Source of the DNA: Phytobacter massiliensis JC163
GTDB taxonomy: Bacteria > Pseudomonadota > Gammaproteobacteria > Enterobacterales > Enterobacteriaceae
Direction of reading: 5' to 3'
DNA length: 64,000 nt
Assembly (NCBI RefSeq): GCF_000321045.1
Contig: NZ_HE578946.1
Span: 628,233 to 692,232, forward strand
The notes beneath the pieces are model-generated. The model worked only from the letters and a program-made list of their open reading frames with translations, ran no database searches and was not told where the DNA came from. Position 1 is the stretch's first letter; each line of letters starts with the position of its first letter. The position numbers and the translations under genes were made by a program. Shown here piece by piece: positions 29,878 to 38,817 of the stretch.

Positions 29878-31065
29878 ATGACTGATATCTACGACACACT
29901 GATTATTGGCGCCGGGCCGGGTGGGTTAAGTACGGCTGTTTATGCGGGGCGTGCCGGGCTGAAAACACTGTTACTAGAAAAAGGCCACGCCGGCGGGCGG
30001 ATTAATGATACGGCGGAGATTCACAACTACCCCGGCGTGCCCGCTGAGAGTGGCGAGGGGCTAATGCAGCGGTTTAAGCAGCATGTGGAAAACTTCCCCT
30101 CGGTGGAATTTTTACGGGCCACCGTCAGCGACATTCGCCGCAGCGGCGATCTCTTTGAAGTGGTCACCCGGCGGCGCGGCAGTGTCTTAAGCCACAGCCT
30201 GGTGCTGGCGAGCGGCACCCGGCCCCGCGGTTCCGGTATTCCCGCAGAACATGAGTTTGCCGGACGCGGCGTGGCCTACTGCGCCACCTGCGATGGCGAG
30301 TTCTATCGTGATAAAGCCATCCATGTGCTTGGTGCTGGCGATCAGGCAATAGAGGAAGCCGACTGGTTAACCCGCTATGCCCGCAAGGTGACGGTGATCG
30401 TCATTCATGAAGAGGGGCATCTCGACTGCAACAGGCTGGCGGCGGAAAAAGCCATGCGTAATCCGCGCATCGAGTTTATCTGGAACAGTACGCTGCACGA
30501 TATTCAGGGCGGGGAGCGCGTCGAGCGTCTTGAGCTACAAAACGTGCTGACCGGCGAACTGGCGACCATTCCCACAGACGGGATTTTTATGTTTATTGGC
30601 ATGGTGCCGCAAGCCGATTTCATTCCCGACTGGATAAAACGCGACAGCCACGGCTATCTCATCACCAACGTCCGCTGTGAAACCAGCTGTCCTGGGGTCT
30701 ATGCGGTGGGCGATTTACGTAATACGCCGTTGCGCCAGGTGGTGACAGCCGCTGCCGACGGCGCTATCGCCGCGACAGGGGTGGAACACTACCTGCAGGA
30801 AAAAGCGGATATCGCAACCCTGCTCTCAGCCGATTCCGGCGCAATGACGGTGCTGTTCTGGGACCCGTACAGCAGCGCGCAACAGGCTCAATTGCCCGCC
30901 ATTGAACAGGCGCTACAGGCGCAAAGCCAGGTACGACGCATTGATGTTACCCGGCACGATCTGCTGTTTCGTCAGCTTGAACTTAGCGCTACCCCCGCGC
31001 TCGCCCGTTACCAAAACGGCACGTTACTGGAGTGCAAAACGATCCCGCTCAATACGCAGGCGTAA
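29878..31065 (+). CDS. Thioredoxin-reductase-like flavoprotein with C-terminal thioredoxin-like domain
   Basis: 395 residues, AAGGAAAA site before ATG. The first ~310 residues are a thioredoxin reductase: FAD motif GAGPGGLS, redox pair C135-A-T-C138, NAD(P)H-type motif LGAGDQAIEEADWL (not the classic GGGDSA), and the FAD-binding GVYAVGDLR. Residues ~312-395 add a thioredoxin-like segment (LLSADSGAMTVLFWDPYSS) in which the expected CxxC is absent. The usual TrxB is about 320 residues. First gene of a five-gene operon ending in asrABC. I infer that it feeds electrons to the thioredoxin domain encoded next door; its reductant and partner are unproven. Confidence 0.8.
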   Translation: MTDIYDTLIIGAGPGGLSTAVYAGRAGLKTLLLEKGHAGGRINDTAEIHNYPGVPAESGEGLMQRFKQHVENFPSVEFLRATVSDIRRSGDLFEVVTRRRGSVLSHSLVLASGTRPRGSGIPAEHEFAGRGVAYCATCDGEFYRDKAIHVLGAGDQAIEEADWLTRYARKVTVIVIHEEGHLDCNRLAAEKAMRNPRIEFIWNSTLHDIQGGERVERLELQNVLTGELATIPTDGIFMFIGMVPQADFIPDWIKRDSHGYLITNVRCETSCPGVYAVGDLRNTPLRQVVTAAADGAIAATGVEHYLQEKADIATLLSADSGAMTVLFWDPYSSAQQAQLPAIEQALQAQSQVRRIDVTRHDLLFRQLELSATPALARYQNGTLLECKTIPLNTQA

Positions 31066-31089
31066 ATCAATTCATTAAGGAGTTATATC

Positions 31090-32898
31090 ATGGGACAACC
31101 GCTTGTTTTTCCACATGGTGTTACCCGTTACGATCCACAAAAATGCTACAACGGATACACCCTTGTGCCGCTGATTAATGACGGCATCCTGCTGTTTGAT
31201 ATGAACGGCAATGAAGTGCGCCGTTGGAAGATGCAGGGCTTCCCGCCGAAGCTGCTGCCCGGTGGTTACGTCATGGGGCAGTCGGGCTTTCGGCACCCGG
31301 ATTATGGGATGCAGGATGGCGTCAACCTCCAGCAGATCGACTATGACGGCAATGTCGTCTGGCGTTTCAATAAATTCGAAGAAATTAACGATCCGGGCCG
31401 TGACCACGGCTGGATGGCGCGTAGTCACCACGACTATCAGCGGGAAGGTAACCCGGTGGGGTACTATGTACCGGGAATGGCGGCGAAAGCGCTCGAAGGC
31501 AACACGCTGATTCTGGCGCACCGCACGATTCATAATCCGAAAATTTCCGACAAGAAACTGCTTGATGACGTGATGTATGAGGTGGACTGGCAGGGCAATA
31601 TCCTGTGGCAATGGTGCGCCAGCGACCACTTTGACGAACTGGGTTTTGATGAAGCGGCGAAAAACGTGCTGTTCCGCGATCCCAATATGCGCTCATCCGA
31701 CGGCGGCACCGGCGACTATCTGCACATCAACAGCATGAGCTATCTCGGGCCTAACAAATGGCACGATGGCGGCGATATGCGCTTTAAACCCGACAACATC
31801 ATTTTCGACTGCCGCGAAGCCAATATTCTGGCCATTCTTGATAAAGAGAGCGGCAACATCGTCTGGCGCATTGGGCCGGATTTCAATGCGACCCCTGAGC
31901 TGAAAAAGTTGGGCTGGATTATAGGCCAGCACCACTTCCATATGATCCCGCGCGGCCTGCCAGGGGAAGGGAACGTGCTGGTGTTTGATAACGGCGGCTG
32001 GGGCGGCTACGGGGTGCCAAACCCTTCGTCAAAACATGGTGCGAAGAATGCGCTGCGTGACTACAGCCGGGTGATTGAATTTGACCCGACCACCCTTAAG
32101 GTTATCTGGCAGGTGACACCGAAAGACCTTGGCCACACCATGCCCACCGACGCCAGCAAATTTTACAGCCCCTATGTCAGCAGCGCCCAGCGTTTGCCGA
32201 ACGGAAATACGCTTATCGATGAAGGTTCAGATGGCCGCGTCATCGAAGTGACCCCGGAAAAAGAGATCGTCTGGGAGTGGATCTCGCCGTACTACACCCA
32301 TAACGAAACCGGGCCAAAAACCAATATGATCTATCGCGCTTACCGCTACCCCTACGATTACGTTCCCCAGGAGCCGAAGCCGCAGGAGACAGCGATAGCG
32401 CCCGTCGACAACACCACCTATCGCCTGCCCGGCGCGGGTAAGCTCGGGGCAAAAGTGGTGATCGACGTCGAGGGCACGCTACCTTATTACAATGATGTCG
32501 CTCTGTGTGTCGCCACCGATGATGAGGAAGATCTGGCAGCACGGGAGAAAGTGTTTAGCGTCGACACCGCGTTATTCCAGCCGGTGACAACCACACTCTT
32601 TGCCACCCCAACTGAGGCCTGCGATAAACCGACGCTGGTGCTGTTCGGTGCTGAACGCTGCGTCCACTGTAAAGCGCTGCATCCGGTGCTGGAAGAGGCG
32701 CTGGCCAGCGAATTTAAAGACTGCTTTAGCGTTCGCTTTGTCGATATCGATACCCACGAAGCGTTGAAAACGCAGTATCACATTACGGGGATTCCTGTGG
32801 TGGCGGTCTTTAGGGACGGCAAAGAGCGGGGACGCTTTAGCGGCGAAAGAGACTACGACGATATTTGTGATTTTCTTGAATCCTTTGTGAAGAGATAA
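31090..32898 (+). CDS. Arylsulfotransferase-fold protein fused to a C-terminal thioredoxin domain
   Basis: 602 residues, AAGGAG site, no signal peptide, so probably cytoplasmic. Residues ~1-440 form an ASST-type beta-propeller with repeated G-x-I/V-x-W blades (GNVVWRFN, GNILWQW, GNIVWRIG, EIVWEW), the His-containing stretches DYLHINSMS and IIGQHHFHM, and VFDNGGWGGYG. By eye, the position of the E. coli AssT catalytic sulfo-accepting His (THYRAL) reads MIYRAY, so the classical mechanism may be lost. Residues ~505-602 are thioredoxin with C524-V-H-C527 and cis-Pro TGIPVV. It is 24 bases after the reductase gene and upstream of asrABC. Function is not known to me. Confidence 0.75.
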   Translation: MGQPLVFPHGVTRYDPQKCYNGYTLVPLINDGILLFDMNGNEVRRWKMQGFPPKLLPGGYVMGQSGFRHPDYGMQDGVNLQQIDYDGNVVWRFNKFEEINDPGRDHGWMARSHHDYQREGNPVGYYVPGMAAKALEGNTLILAHRTIHNPKISDKKLLDDVMYEVDWQGNILWQWCASDHFDELGFDEAAKNVLFRDPNMRSSDGGTGDYLHINSMSYLGPNKWHDGGDMRFKPDNIIFDCREANILAILDKESGNIVWRIGPDFNATPELKKLGWIIGQHHFHMIPRGLPGEGNVLVFDNGGWGGYGVPNPSSKHGAKNALRDYSRVIEFDPTTLKVIWQVTPKDLGHTMPTDASKFYSPYVSSAQRLPNGNTLIDEGSDGRVIEVTPEKEIVWEWISPYYTHNETGPKTNMIYRAYRYPYDYVPQEPKPQETAIAPVDNTTYRLPGAGKLGAKVVIDVEGTLPYYNDVALCVATDDEEDLAAREKVFSVDTALFQPVTTTLFATPTEACDKPTLVLFGAERCVHCKALHPVLEEALASEFKDCFSVRFVDIDTHEALKTQYHITGIPVVAVFRDGKERGRFSGERDYDDICDFLESFVKR

Positions 32899-32974
32899 AG
32901 AGAGGCGGTGCGCATCGCCTGGGCGCTTAATTTATAAATATTATTAATATTTTTTTCGCTTTGTGAGAATGCCA

Positions 32975-34024
32975 ATGAACCTGAAAATAAAGCCTGATGA
33001 ATTCAGCGAGCTTTTAAGTCGGCTGAATAAGGCGTGGCGGGTCTATGCCCCCAGTGCGGAATATCGCGGCGGGCGTTTTTCCGATACCGACAATGTGATT
33101 TATCAACCGGTCAGTGCGTGGTCAGATATTGTCTGGCAGGAAAAATCACATATGTCGCCGAATACGGTAATCACCCCGATTACCGAAACGTTGTTCTATT
33201 TTGATAAAGAGACGATTCAAATCGCGGAGGTGGATACTACGCCAATGCTGATATTCGCCCGCGCGTGCGATATTAACGCCATGTCGCGGCTGGATTATAT
33301 GTATCTGCAAAACGGCGGCAACGCGGATTATAGCTATCAGCTGCTGCGCGACAAAATCCGCTTTGTGCTGATTGAGTGTGAAGAATCCTTCGACAACTGC
33401 TTTTGCGTGTCGATGGGGAGCAACCGTACGGAGGCGTGGTCGGCAGCGGTACGCTTTAGCGACGAGGGCGCGAAAGTCTGCGTGAAAGCGAGCGAACTGC
33501 TGCCGTTTTTCGCCAACCTCGGCGAGGCGTGCGACTACACGCCCGGCTTTGTCGAACAGAATAAAGAGCAGGTACGCACGCCGGACAGCGTTTGCGACGA
33601 TCCGCAGAAAATCCGCGACATCCTCACCCACCACCCGCTGTGGCAGGCTTATGATTCGCGCTGCATCAGCTGCGGGCGCTGTACCACCGGCTGCCCAACC
33701 TGCACCTGCTACAGCCTGTTTGACGTGGCCTATGAAGAAAATCCGCAGCGCGGCGAGCGCCGCCGACAGTGGGCCAGCTGTCTGATACCGGGGTTCAGCG
33801 ATATGGCGGGCGGCCACGGCTTTCGCCCCCAGCCGGGGAGCCGCCTGCGCTACCGCGCCCTCCATAAGGTGAACGATTATAAAGCGCGCGCCGGAACGCA
33901 GCATATGTGCGTCGGCTGCGGCCGCTGCGACGATCGTTGTCCGCAGTACATTAAATTTTCTTTGATTATCAATAAAATGACTGACACCGTTGAACAAGCC
34001 CTGGCGCAGGAGGCGAACCTATGA
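32975..34024 (+). CDS. asrA: Anaerobic sulfite reductase subunit A
   Basis: 349 residues from ATG 32975 ([14 protein letters not shown]), with a GAGA site; a GTG and an ATG just upstream are in frame but less well placed. It aligns throughout with Salmonella AsrA. Two ferredoxin-type [4Fe-4S] motifs are seen: [14 protein letters not shown] and [12 protein letters not shown]. AsrA passes electrons from AsrB toward AsrC. It overlaps asrB by 4 bases. Confidence 0.95.
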   Translation: MNLKIKPDEFSELLSRLNKAWRVYAPSAEYRGGRFSDTDNVIYQPVSAWSDIVWQEKSHMSPNTVITPITETLFYFDKETIQIAEVDTTPMLIFARACDINAMSRLDYMYLQNGGNADYSYQLLRDKIRFVLIECEESFDNCFCVSMGSNRTEAWSAAVRFSDEGAKVCVKASELLPFFANLGEACDYTPGFVEQNKEQVRTPDSVCDDPQKIRDILTHHPLWQAYDSRCISCGRCTTGCPTCTCYSLFDVAYEENPQRGERRRQWASCLIPGFSDMAGGHGFRPQPGSRLRYRALHKVNDYKARAGTQHMCVGCGRCDDRCPQYIKFSLIINKMTDTVEQALAQEANL

Positions 34025-34839
34025 GCCAGCAATGTACCTTCCATAAGCCTGAACACCCTCTGTTACCGGCGGCTTACACCATTATTGATATCAAAAAACA
34101 TACCGCGCTGGAGTGGAATTTCCGCGTGGCGACCGACCTTCCGGCCCGTCCTGGCCAGTTTGTCGAGGTCTCTTTGCCGCGGGTGGGTGAAGCGCCGATT
34201 TCTGTTTCTGATTACGGCGACGGCTGGATAGATCTGCTGATCCGTAACGTCGGTAAAGTGACCGGCGCGCTGTTTTGTCTCCATGTTGGCGACTCACTCT
34301 GGCTGCGCGGCTGTTACGGCCACGGCTATCCGCTGGAGATGTTCCGCCACAAACCGCTGCTGGTGGTAGCGGGAGGCACGGGCGTGGCGCCAGTAAAAGG
34401 TCTGCTGCGCTATTTCAGTGAAAATCCGGCTGAAATTGCCCGTCTGGATATCATTCTGGGCTACAAAAATCGCGACAGCGTGCTCTACAAAGATGAAATG
34501 TCGCTGTGGCGCAAAACGCACAATCTGATCCTGACCCTTGATGAGGGCGAAGAAGACGAGCAGCACCGCATTGGCCGGGTGACCGATTATCTCCCAACCC
34601 TTGCGCTACCCCAGCTTGCGCAGACCCAGGCTATCGTTGTCGGCCCGCCGGTGATGATCAAATTTACCGTTCAGATGCTGCGCGATCGCGGTTTTGCCCC
34701 GCAACAAATCTGGGTGGACTATGAACGCCGGATGGCCTGCTCAACAGGCAAATGCGGGCACTGCCGGATGGGCGATGTGTATGTCTGTGTCGATGGCCCG
34801 GTATTTAACTACGCCGGGGCCCAGGCTTTCGCTGATTAA
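34021..34839 (+). CDS. asrB: Anaerobic sulfite reductase subunit B
   Basis: 272 residues. FAD- and NAD(P)-binding reductase ([15 protein letters not shown]) with a C-terminal [2Fe-2S] motif [17 protein letters not shown], as in dihydroorotate dehydrogenase-type electron-transfer subunits. It takes electrons from NADH for sulfite reduction. Start overlaps the asrA stop. Confidence 0.95.
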   Translation: MSQQCTFHKPEHPLLPAAYTIIDIKKHTALEWNFRVATDLPARPGQFVEVSLPRVGEAPISVSDYGDGWIDLLIRNVGKVTGALFCLHVGDSLWLRGCYGHGYPLEMFRHKPLLVVAGGTGVAPVKGLLRYFSENPAEIARLDIILGYKNRDSVLYKDEMSLWRKTHNLILTLDEGEEDEQHRIGRVTDYLPTLALPQLAQTQAIVVGPPVMIKFTVQMLRDRGFAPQQIWVDYERRMACSTGKCGHCRMGDVYVCVDGPVFNYAGAQAFAD

Positions 34840-34850
34840 GGAGCGCAACG

Positions 34851-35873
34851 ATGAGTATGGATATCGATATTATCAAAGCCAGGGCGAATAACGAGTACCG
34901 GCTGTCCAAAGTCCGTGGCGAGGCGATGGTCAGCGTACGGGTGCCCGGCGGCATTCTGCCTGCCCATCTTTTATCCGTCGCCCAGCATATTGCCCAAACC
35001 TGGGGCAACGGGCAGATTCACTTAACCACACGGCAGAAACTGGCGATGCCGGGTATTCGCTATGAAGATATCGACAAGGTGAACGCCGCGCTGGAGCCGT
35101 TTATCCGCGAAATCGAGATGGAGATGTGCGACGTCGAGGTCGCGGACCCCAAAGCCGGGTATCAGGCGCTGGGGGGCCGCAATATTGTTGCCTGCCAGGG
35201 CAATCGTATCTGCCAGAAAGGGAATACTGATACCACCGGCCTTGCGCGCAGGCTGGAAAAGTTGGTCTATCCCAGCCGCTACCATCTGAAAGTGGTGCTG
35301 GCCGGCTGCCCTAACGACTGCGCCAAAGCCAGCATGGCCGATATCGGCATTATCGGCGTCGCCAGAATGCGTTTTAACGCCGAGCGCTGCATTGGCTGCG
35401 GAGCCTGCGTGAAAAACTGTAGCCACCATGCGGTCGGTTGCCTGAGCCTGAAAAACGGCAAAGCGTTTAAAGAACAGTCCCCCTGTATCGGCTGCGGCGA
35501 GTGCGTGCTTGCCTGCCCGACATTAGCCTGGCAGCGGGAGCCAGAGCAGCTTTATCAGGTGCGTCTTGGCGGCCGCACCAGCAAGAAAACGCCGCGCGTG
35601 GGTAAAATATTTCTCAACTGGGTAACGGAAGAGGTGATTACGCAGGTGATCCCTAACATCTTTGAATTCGAAAAAGAGATGTTAGGGGGCAAGCCAATTT
35701 ACCTGCACATGGGGCACTTAATTGATAAAGGCGGCTACATGCGCTTTAAAGAGGTAGTACTTAACGGCGTTAAGTTCAACCCTGGCGCGTATGTCGCACA
35801 GCGGATGTACTGGGCGGAAGATGAGTATGTTGCAGGTATTCACGTGAAGCCAGCGGCCTCATCAGGGGGGTAA
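34851..35873 (+). CDS. asrC: Anaerobic sulfite reductase subunit C (siroheme)
   Basis: 340 residues, AAGGAG site before ATG. It is the siroheme/[4Fe-4S] catalytic subunit that reduces sulfite to sulfide. The siroheme-cluster cysteines are in ACQGNRICQKG and LAGCPNDCAKA. Two further ferredoxin motifs are CIGCGACVKNC and CIGCGECVLACP. Almost identical in layout to Salmonella AsrC. Last gene of the operon; a hairpin follows. Confidence 0.95.
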   Translation: MSMDIDIIKARANNEYRLSKVRGEAMVSVRVPGGILPAHLLSVAQHIAQTWGNGQIHLTTRQKLAMPGIRYEDIDKVNAALEPFIREIEMEMCDVEVADPKAGYQALGGRNIVACQGNRICQKGNTDTTGLARRLEKLVYPSRYHLKVVLAGCPNDCAKASMADIGIIGVARMRFNAERCIGCGACVKNCSHHAVGCLSLKNGKAFKEQSPCIGCGECVLACPTLAWQREPEQLYQVRLGGRTSKKTPRVGKIFLNWVTEEVITQVIPNIFEFEKEMLGGKPIYLHMGHLIDKGGYMRFKEVVLNGVKFNPGAYVAQRMYWAEDEYVAGIHVKPAASSGG

Positions 35874-35885
35874 GCTTTTTGTGGT

Positions 35886-35909
35886 CTCAGGCGGGGAAGC
35901 CCGCCTGAG
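35886..35909. terminator. Hairpin between asrC and the amidohydrolase gene
   Basis: Perfect 10-bp stem CTCAGGCGGG/CCCGCCTGAG with GAAG loop between convergent genes. No T-tract follows on either strand, so terminator strength is uncertain. Confidence 0.55.
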
Positions 35910-35926
35910 CTAGCCTGCCGTGAGGG

Positions 35927-37624
35927 CTATTTTTGCCAGACTATCTTGCCGTCAACCATCGTCATCAGCACTTCGCTTGCGCCAATTTCCTCATGCGCGA
36001 CGGAGAAAATATCCCTGTCCAGTACCTGGAAATCCGCCACTTTCCCGACCTCAATCGATCCGCGAATATGCTCCTGGAACTCCTGCCATGCCGCGTTGAT
36101 CGTATAAAGACGCACGCCATCTTCAACGCTTATCGCCAGCTCTGGCCTGATGACTTTGCCGCTGGAGGCCGATTTCCGCGTGACGGCTGCCTGAACCATC
36201 TGCCGCCAGTTGACCAGATCCATAATGCCGTCGGAGCCGCCCGCGACGACCACGCCGAGGTCGATGATATCTTTTAACCCCTTGCAGATTTCGCCTTTGA
36301 TGCCGCAGGTCCGCGCCCGGCCTTCATAGTCATATGCCGGGCCGCTGGGGGAGGGCTGTTCAGAGAGCACAATGCCGTATTTTGCTGCCCTGACGAAATC
36401 TTCCCGATCGCCCATAGAGCCGTGCAGGACGTAATGGCGACGGTTCGGGCCGGGGCAGGTCTGCATCGCGGTGATAAAACCATTGATGGTCTCTTTCACC
36501 GCCCGATCGCCAACGGCGTGTACGGCCAGCTGAAAGCCGCGCTGATGCGCCAGCAGGATCATACGCTGCAGTTCCTCTGCCTGCTCCGCAGGGGTGGCCG
36601 TCGGGCCGCAAAATACCGAGCGCCCGGTGCAGCCCGGCTTGTCGGCGTACTCCTGGTTCATCCACGCCGTGTGCGACATCGGCACGCCGTCGCAGAAAAT
36701 TTTGACCGTGTGGCAGTCCAGCCAGTTTCTGTCTTCGGAAATGGGGAAGGTGAAATTGTCCAGCTCACGCCGTAAGATCTCATAAGATTGCACCCCCTTG
36801 TCGGCACAGTAGAAGGCGATCGAGACGCGGGCGGTCAGTTTTCCCTCCTCCAGAAGCTGGCGGTAAGCGGTAATTCCCCGTTCGCCAGCCGCGCCGACTT
36901 CGCGGGTATTTTCCCCCGGCCCCATCGCGCCTTCGGTATAGCTGGCGTAGCCTTCTCGGTTCATAAACCGCTGGGCGGCGATAAAGTTTTCTTTAAGCTG
37001 CGCCACCGTCAGGCGCGGCATATTCTGCGTGACCAGCTGCAATGCCGGAATATCGAGGAAATTGCCGTCCGGTTCGCCGTCCGGAAATTTACCAATGTGG
37101 CCGCCTGTTGGGTCCGGCGTAAGGCGAGTCACCCCCGCGTTGAGCAGCGCCTGGCTATTGACCACGCAAGAGTGACCGTCCCACAGCACCAGAATCGTAG
37201 GGTGATCCGGCGTGACGGGGTCAATGTCCTGGCGCGTCAGGGAGCGGTTTTGCGCCGCGCATTCGGCAATGACGGCGGGGTTCAATCCGCAGGCGCGGAT
37301 CCACTCCCCTGGCGGGGTGGACGCCGCCCGCTCGCGCAGCCGCTGATGCAGCTCGCTTAAGGTACGCACCGCGCTGCAATTGATACACTGCCAGCTGTCG
37401 GCAAGCCAGCCGATATGGACGTGGGCATCATGGGCGGCGGGTAAAATCAGTTTTCCTTCCAGGTTAATGACCTGCGTCTGCGGACCAATATGCGCCTCGA
37501 TCTCGTCGTCTTCGCCGACATTAATAATCCAGCCGTTTTTTACGGCGATCGCCCGTTTAAAACTAAAGTGTTTGTCTACTGTCGCTACTTTGCCGTTGAT
37601 GAACACCGTATCTGCAACTGTCAT
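35927..37624 (-). CDS. YtcJ-like metal-dependent amidohydrolase
   Basis: 565 residues, GGGAG site six bases before ATG. The YtcJ/amidohydrolase_3 layout is clear: DAHVHIG metal motif, a long catalytic barrel with EGAMGPGE, HAVGDRAV and GSDGIMD, and a C-terminal sandwich ending in VDGKIVWQK. No signal peptide. Family members hydrolyse amides, formamides or cyclic amides; the substrate here is unknown. It is convergent with asrABC inside the BIME-bounded block, so a role in preparing or clearing the sulfur substrate is possible but not shown. Confidence 0.85.
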   Translation of the reverse strand: MTVADTVFINGKVATVDKHFSFKRAIAVKNGWIINVGEDDEIEAHIGPQTQVINLEGKLILPAAHDAHVHIGWLADSWQCINCSAVRTLSELHQRLRERAASTPPGEWIRACGLNPAVIAECAAQNRSLTRQDIDPVTPDHPTILVLWDGHSCVVNSQALLNAGVTRLTPDPTGGHIGKFPDGEPDGNFLDIPALQLVTQNMPRLTVAQLKENFIAAQRFMNREGYASYTEGAMGPGENTREVGAAGERGITAYRQLLEEGKLTARVSIAFYCADKGVQSYEILRRELDNFTFPISEDRNWLDCHTVKIFCDGVPMSHTAWMNQEYADKPGCTGRSVFCGPTATPAEQAEELQRMILLAHQRGFQLAVHAVGDRAVKETINGFITAMQTCPGPNRRHYVLHGSMGDREDFVRAAKYGIVLSEQPSPSGPAYDYEGRARTCGIKGEICKGLKDIIDLGVVVAGGSDGIMDLVNWRQMVQAAVTRKSASSGKVIRPELAISVEDGVRLYTINAAWQEFQEHIRGSIEVGKVADFQVLDRDIFSVAHEEIGASEVLMTMVDGKIVWQK

Positions 37625-37766
37625 AACATTCTCCCTGTTTCGCTATGGCTAAGATAGTCTTGTTCATCGCGCTGTTAAACAAGGATTAAACGTGCGCCAG
37701 CGGGCAAACAGGGGCGGGAGAACGTATATTATTTTACTGACATAGTATTCAGAATTTATCCTGACG

Positions 37767-38105
37767 TTATTTACTTTTTCCGATCCAGGGACATATTTCC
37801 AGCTGACATATATGAAATAACGCACACTCCCCTGAGAACGGCTCCCGGTTACCGGGGCAGGCGAGCTTGTCGCGCAGAAGAGACCAGAAGGCAATCGAGT
37901 GGGGAAAGATATGGATAATCGCTAAACTACTGATTTTACCGTTAACAACCAGCCCGAACTGTGCCGTGCACAGGGTGTCGCCGGGTTGCAAAAAATAAGG
38001 CCCCTGGTAGCAGAAGATCAATTTAAAATTATTGGCGCTGATGGCGAGAGCGAATCCGCATTTTGTTTGAGGGCAGACCAGGTTTTGCAGAACTTCCAAC
38101 TGCAT
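37767..38105 (-). CDS. Cysteine-rich small protein of unknown function
   Basis: 112 residues with a very strong ribosome site (AGGAGGTG, 6 bases from ATG). Eight cysteines (residues 11, 16, 32, 46, 83, 94, 100, 105), the first pair as CPQTKC, suggest metal or disulfide/redox binding. There is no signal peptide or DNA-binding motif I recognise. It is transcribed toward the amidohydrolase gene and has a nested dyad in its upstream region. I do not know its family. Confidence 0.55.
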   Translation of the reverse strand: MQLEVLQNLVCPQTKCGFALAISANNFKLIFCYQGPYFLQPGDTLCTAQFGLVVNGKISSLAIIHIFPHSIAFWSLLRDKLACPGNREPFSGECALFHICQLEICPWIGKSK

Positions 38106-38131
38106 GTTTCACACCTCCTGATATATACATG

Positions 38132-38171
38132 CATGTTTACCGTTATACATAAGGATAACGTTCTAAACATG
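38132..38171. promoter_or_regulatory. Nested dyad upstream of the cysteine-rich gene
   Basis: Outer arms CATGTTTA (38132-38139) and TAAACATG (38164-38171) enclose inner arms CGTTAT (38141-38146) and ATAACG (38155-38160). The element sits 27 bases before the start codon at 38105, where an operator or leader structure would be expected. Confidence 0.45.
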
Positions 38172-38357
38172 TATGTCTAAAGCATGTACCTAACCTTTAA
38201 TAAATTCACAAAAAAGAAAAACTTTGAAATTATTTGTAGACGAATAACTGAGGGGGTGATTTTATTTTCCAAATATTAGCGGGGAATAACGCCGTTTTAT
38301 TGGTTAAATGCACAAACCTTTATTCCCGAATGACGTAAAGATAGGGATAGGCTGTTT

Positions 38358-38436
38358 TCCCGGATGCGGCTGCGCCTTATCCGGGCTACGTAACATCCTG
38401 TCAGATGGTAGCCCGGATAAGCGTAGCGCATCCGGG
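38358..38436. repeat. BIME (paired REP) at the right edge of the sulfur block
   Basis: Inverted REP pair (CCCGGATGCGGCTGCGCCTTATCCGGG type and its inverse) ending directly at the hpxZ stop codon (38437-38439). It is the near twin of the BIME beside hpxB. Confidence 0.8.
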
Positions 38437-38817
38437 TTATTCCATCAGGCTCACCTGCGCCGCGACGATGCGCCAGCCGTCGGGAAAGCGCACCCAGCTT
38501 TGCTGCTGGCGGCCAGTGCGTTCGCTGCCTTCGCGGGTAAATTCGGTGCTGCACACCGCGTAATCATCGCCAAAGGTGGTGATCACGGTATTGCGCAGCG
38601 TTCTTGCCAGCCCGGCGGCGGGGCGCGCCGCACGGAAAGCGCGAATTTCCTCTATTCCGTAAAGGTTTTCACCCGCCCCCAGCCGTACCGTGCGGGGGTC
38701 ATGCCAGAACAGCGCGTCCAGCACCGCAATATCATTACTGACCAGCGCCGTTTCGTAACGGTAAAAGGCCGCCGTCACCTCCGCCAGCACCTGCGGGCGG
38801 TTTATTTCCTGATGCAT
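38437..38817 (-). CDS. hpxZ: HpxZ, DUF3225/NTF2-like protein
   Basis: 126 residues with the small alpha-beta cone of the SnoaL/NTF2-like DUF3225 family (NRPQVLAEVTAAFYRYETALV; FWHDPRTVRLG). Always found with AtzE/AtzG-type amidases in allantoate clusters; its biochemical role is not settled. Its start overlaps the hpxY stop by one base. Last gene of hpxWXYZ. Confidence 0.88.
   Translation of the reverse strand: MHQEINRPQVLAEVTAAFYRYETALVSNDIAVLDALFWHDPRTVRLGAGENLYGIEEIRAFRAARPAAGLARTLRNTVITTFGDDYAVCSTEFTREGSERTGRQQQSWVRFPDGWRIVAAQVSLME

Noticed and set aside
33146-33997. Minus-strand open frame of 283 codons
   Set aside because: Antisense to asrA; composition and lack of motifs mark it as a shadow.
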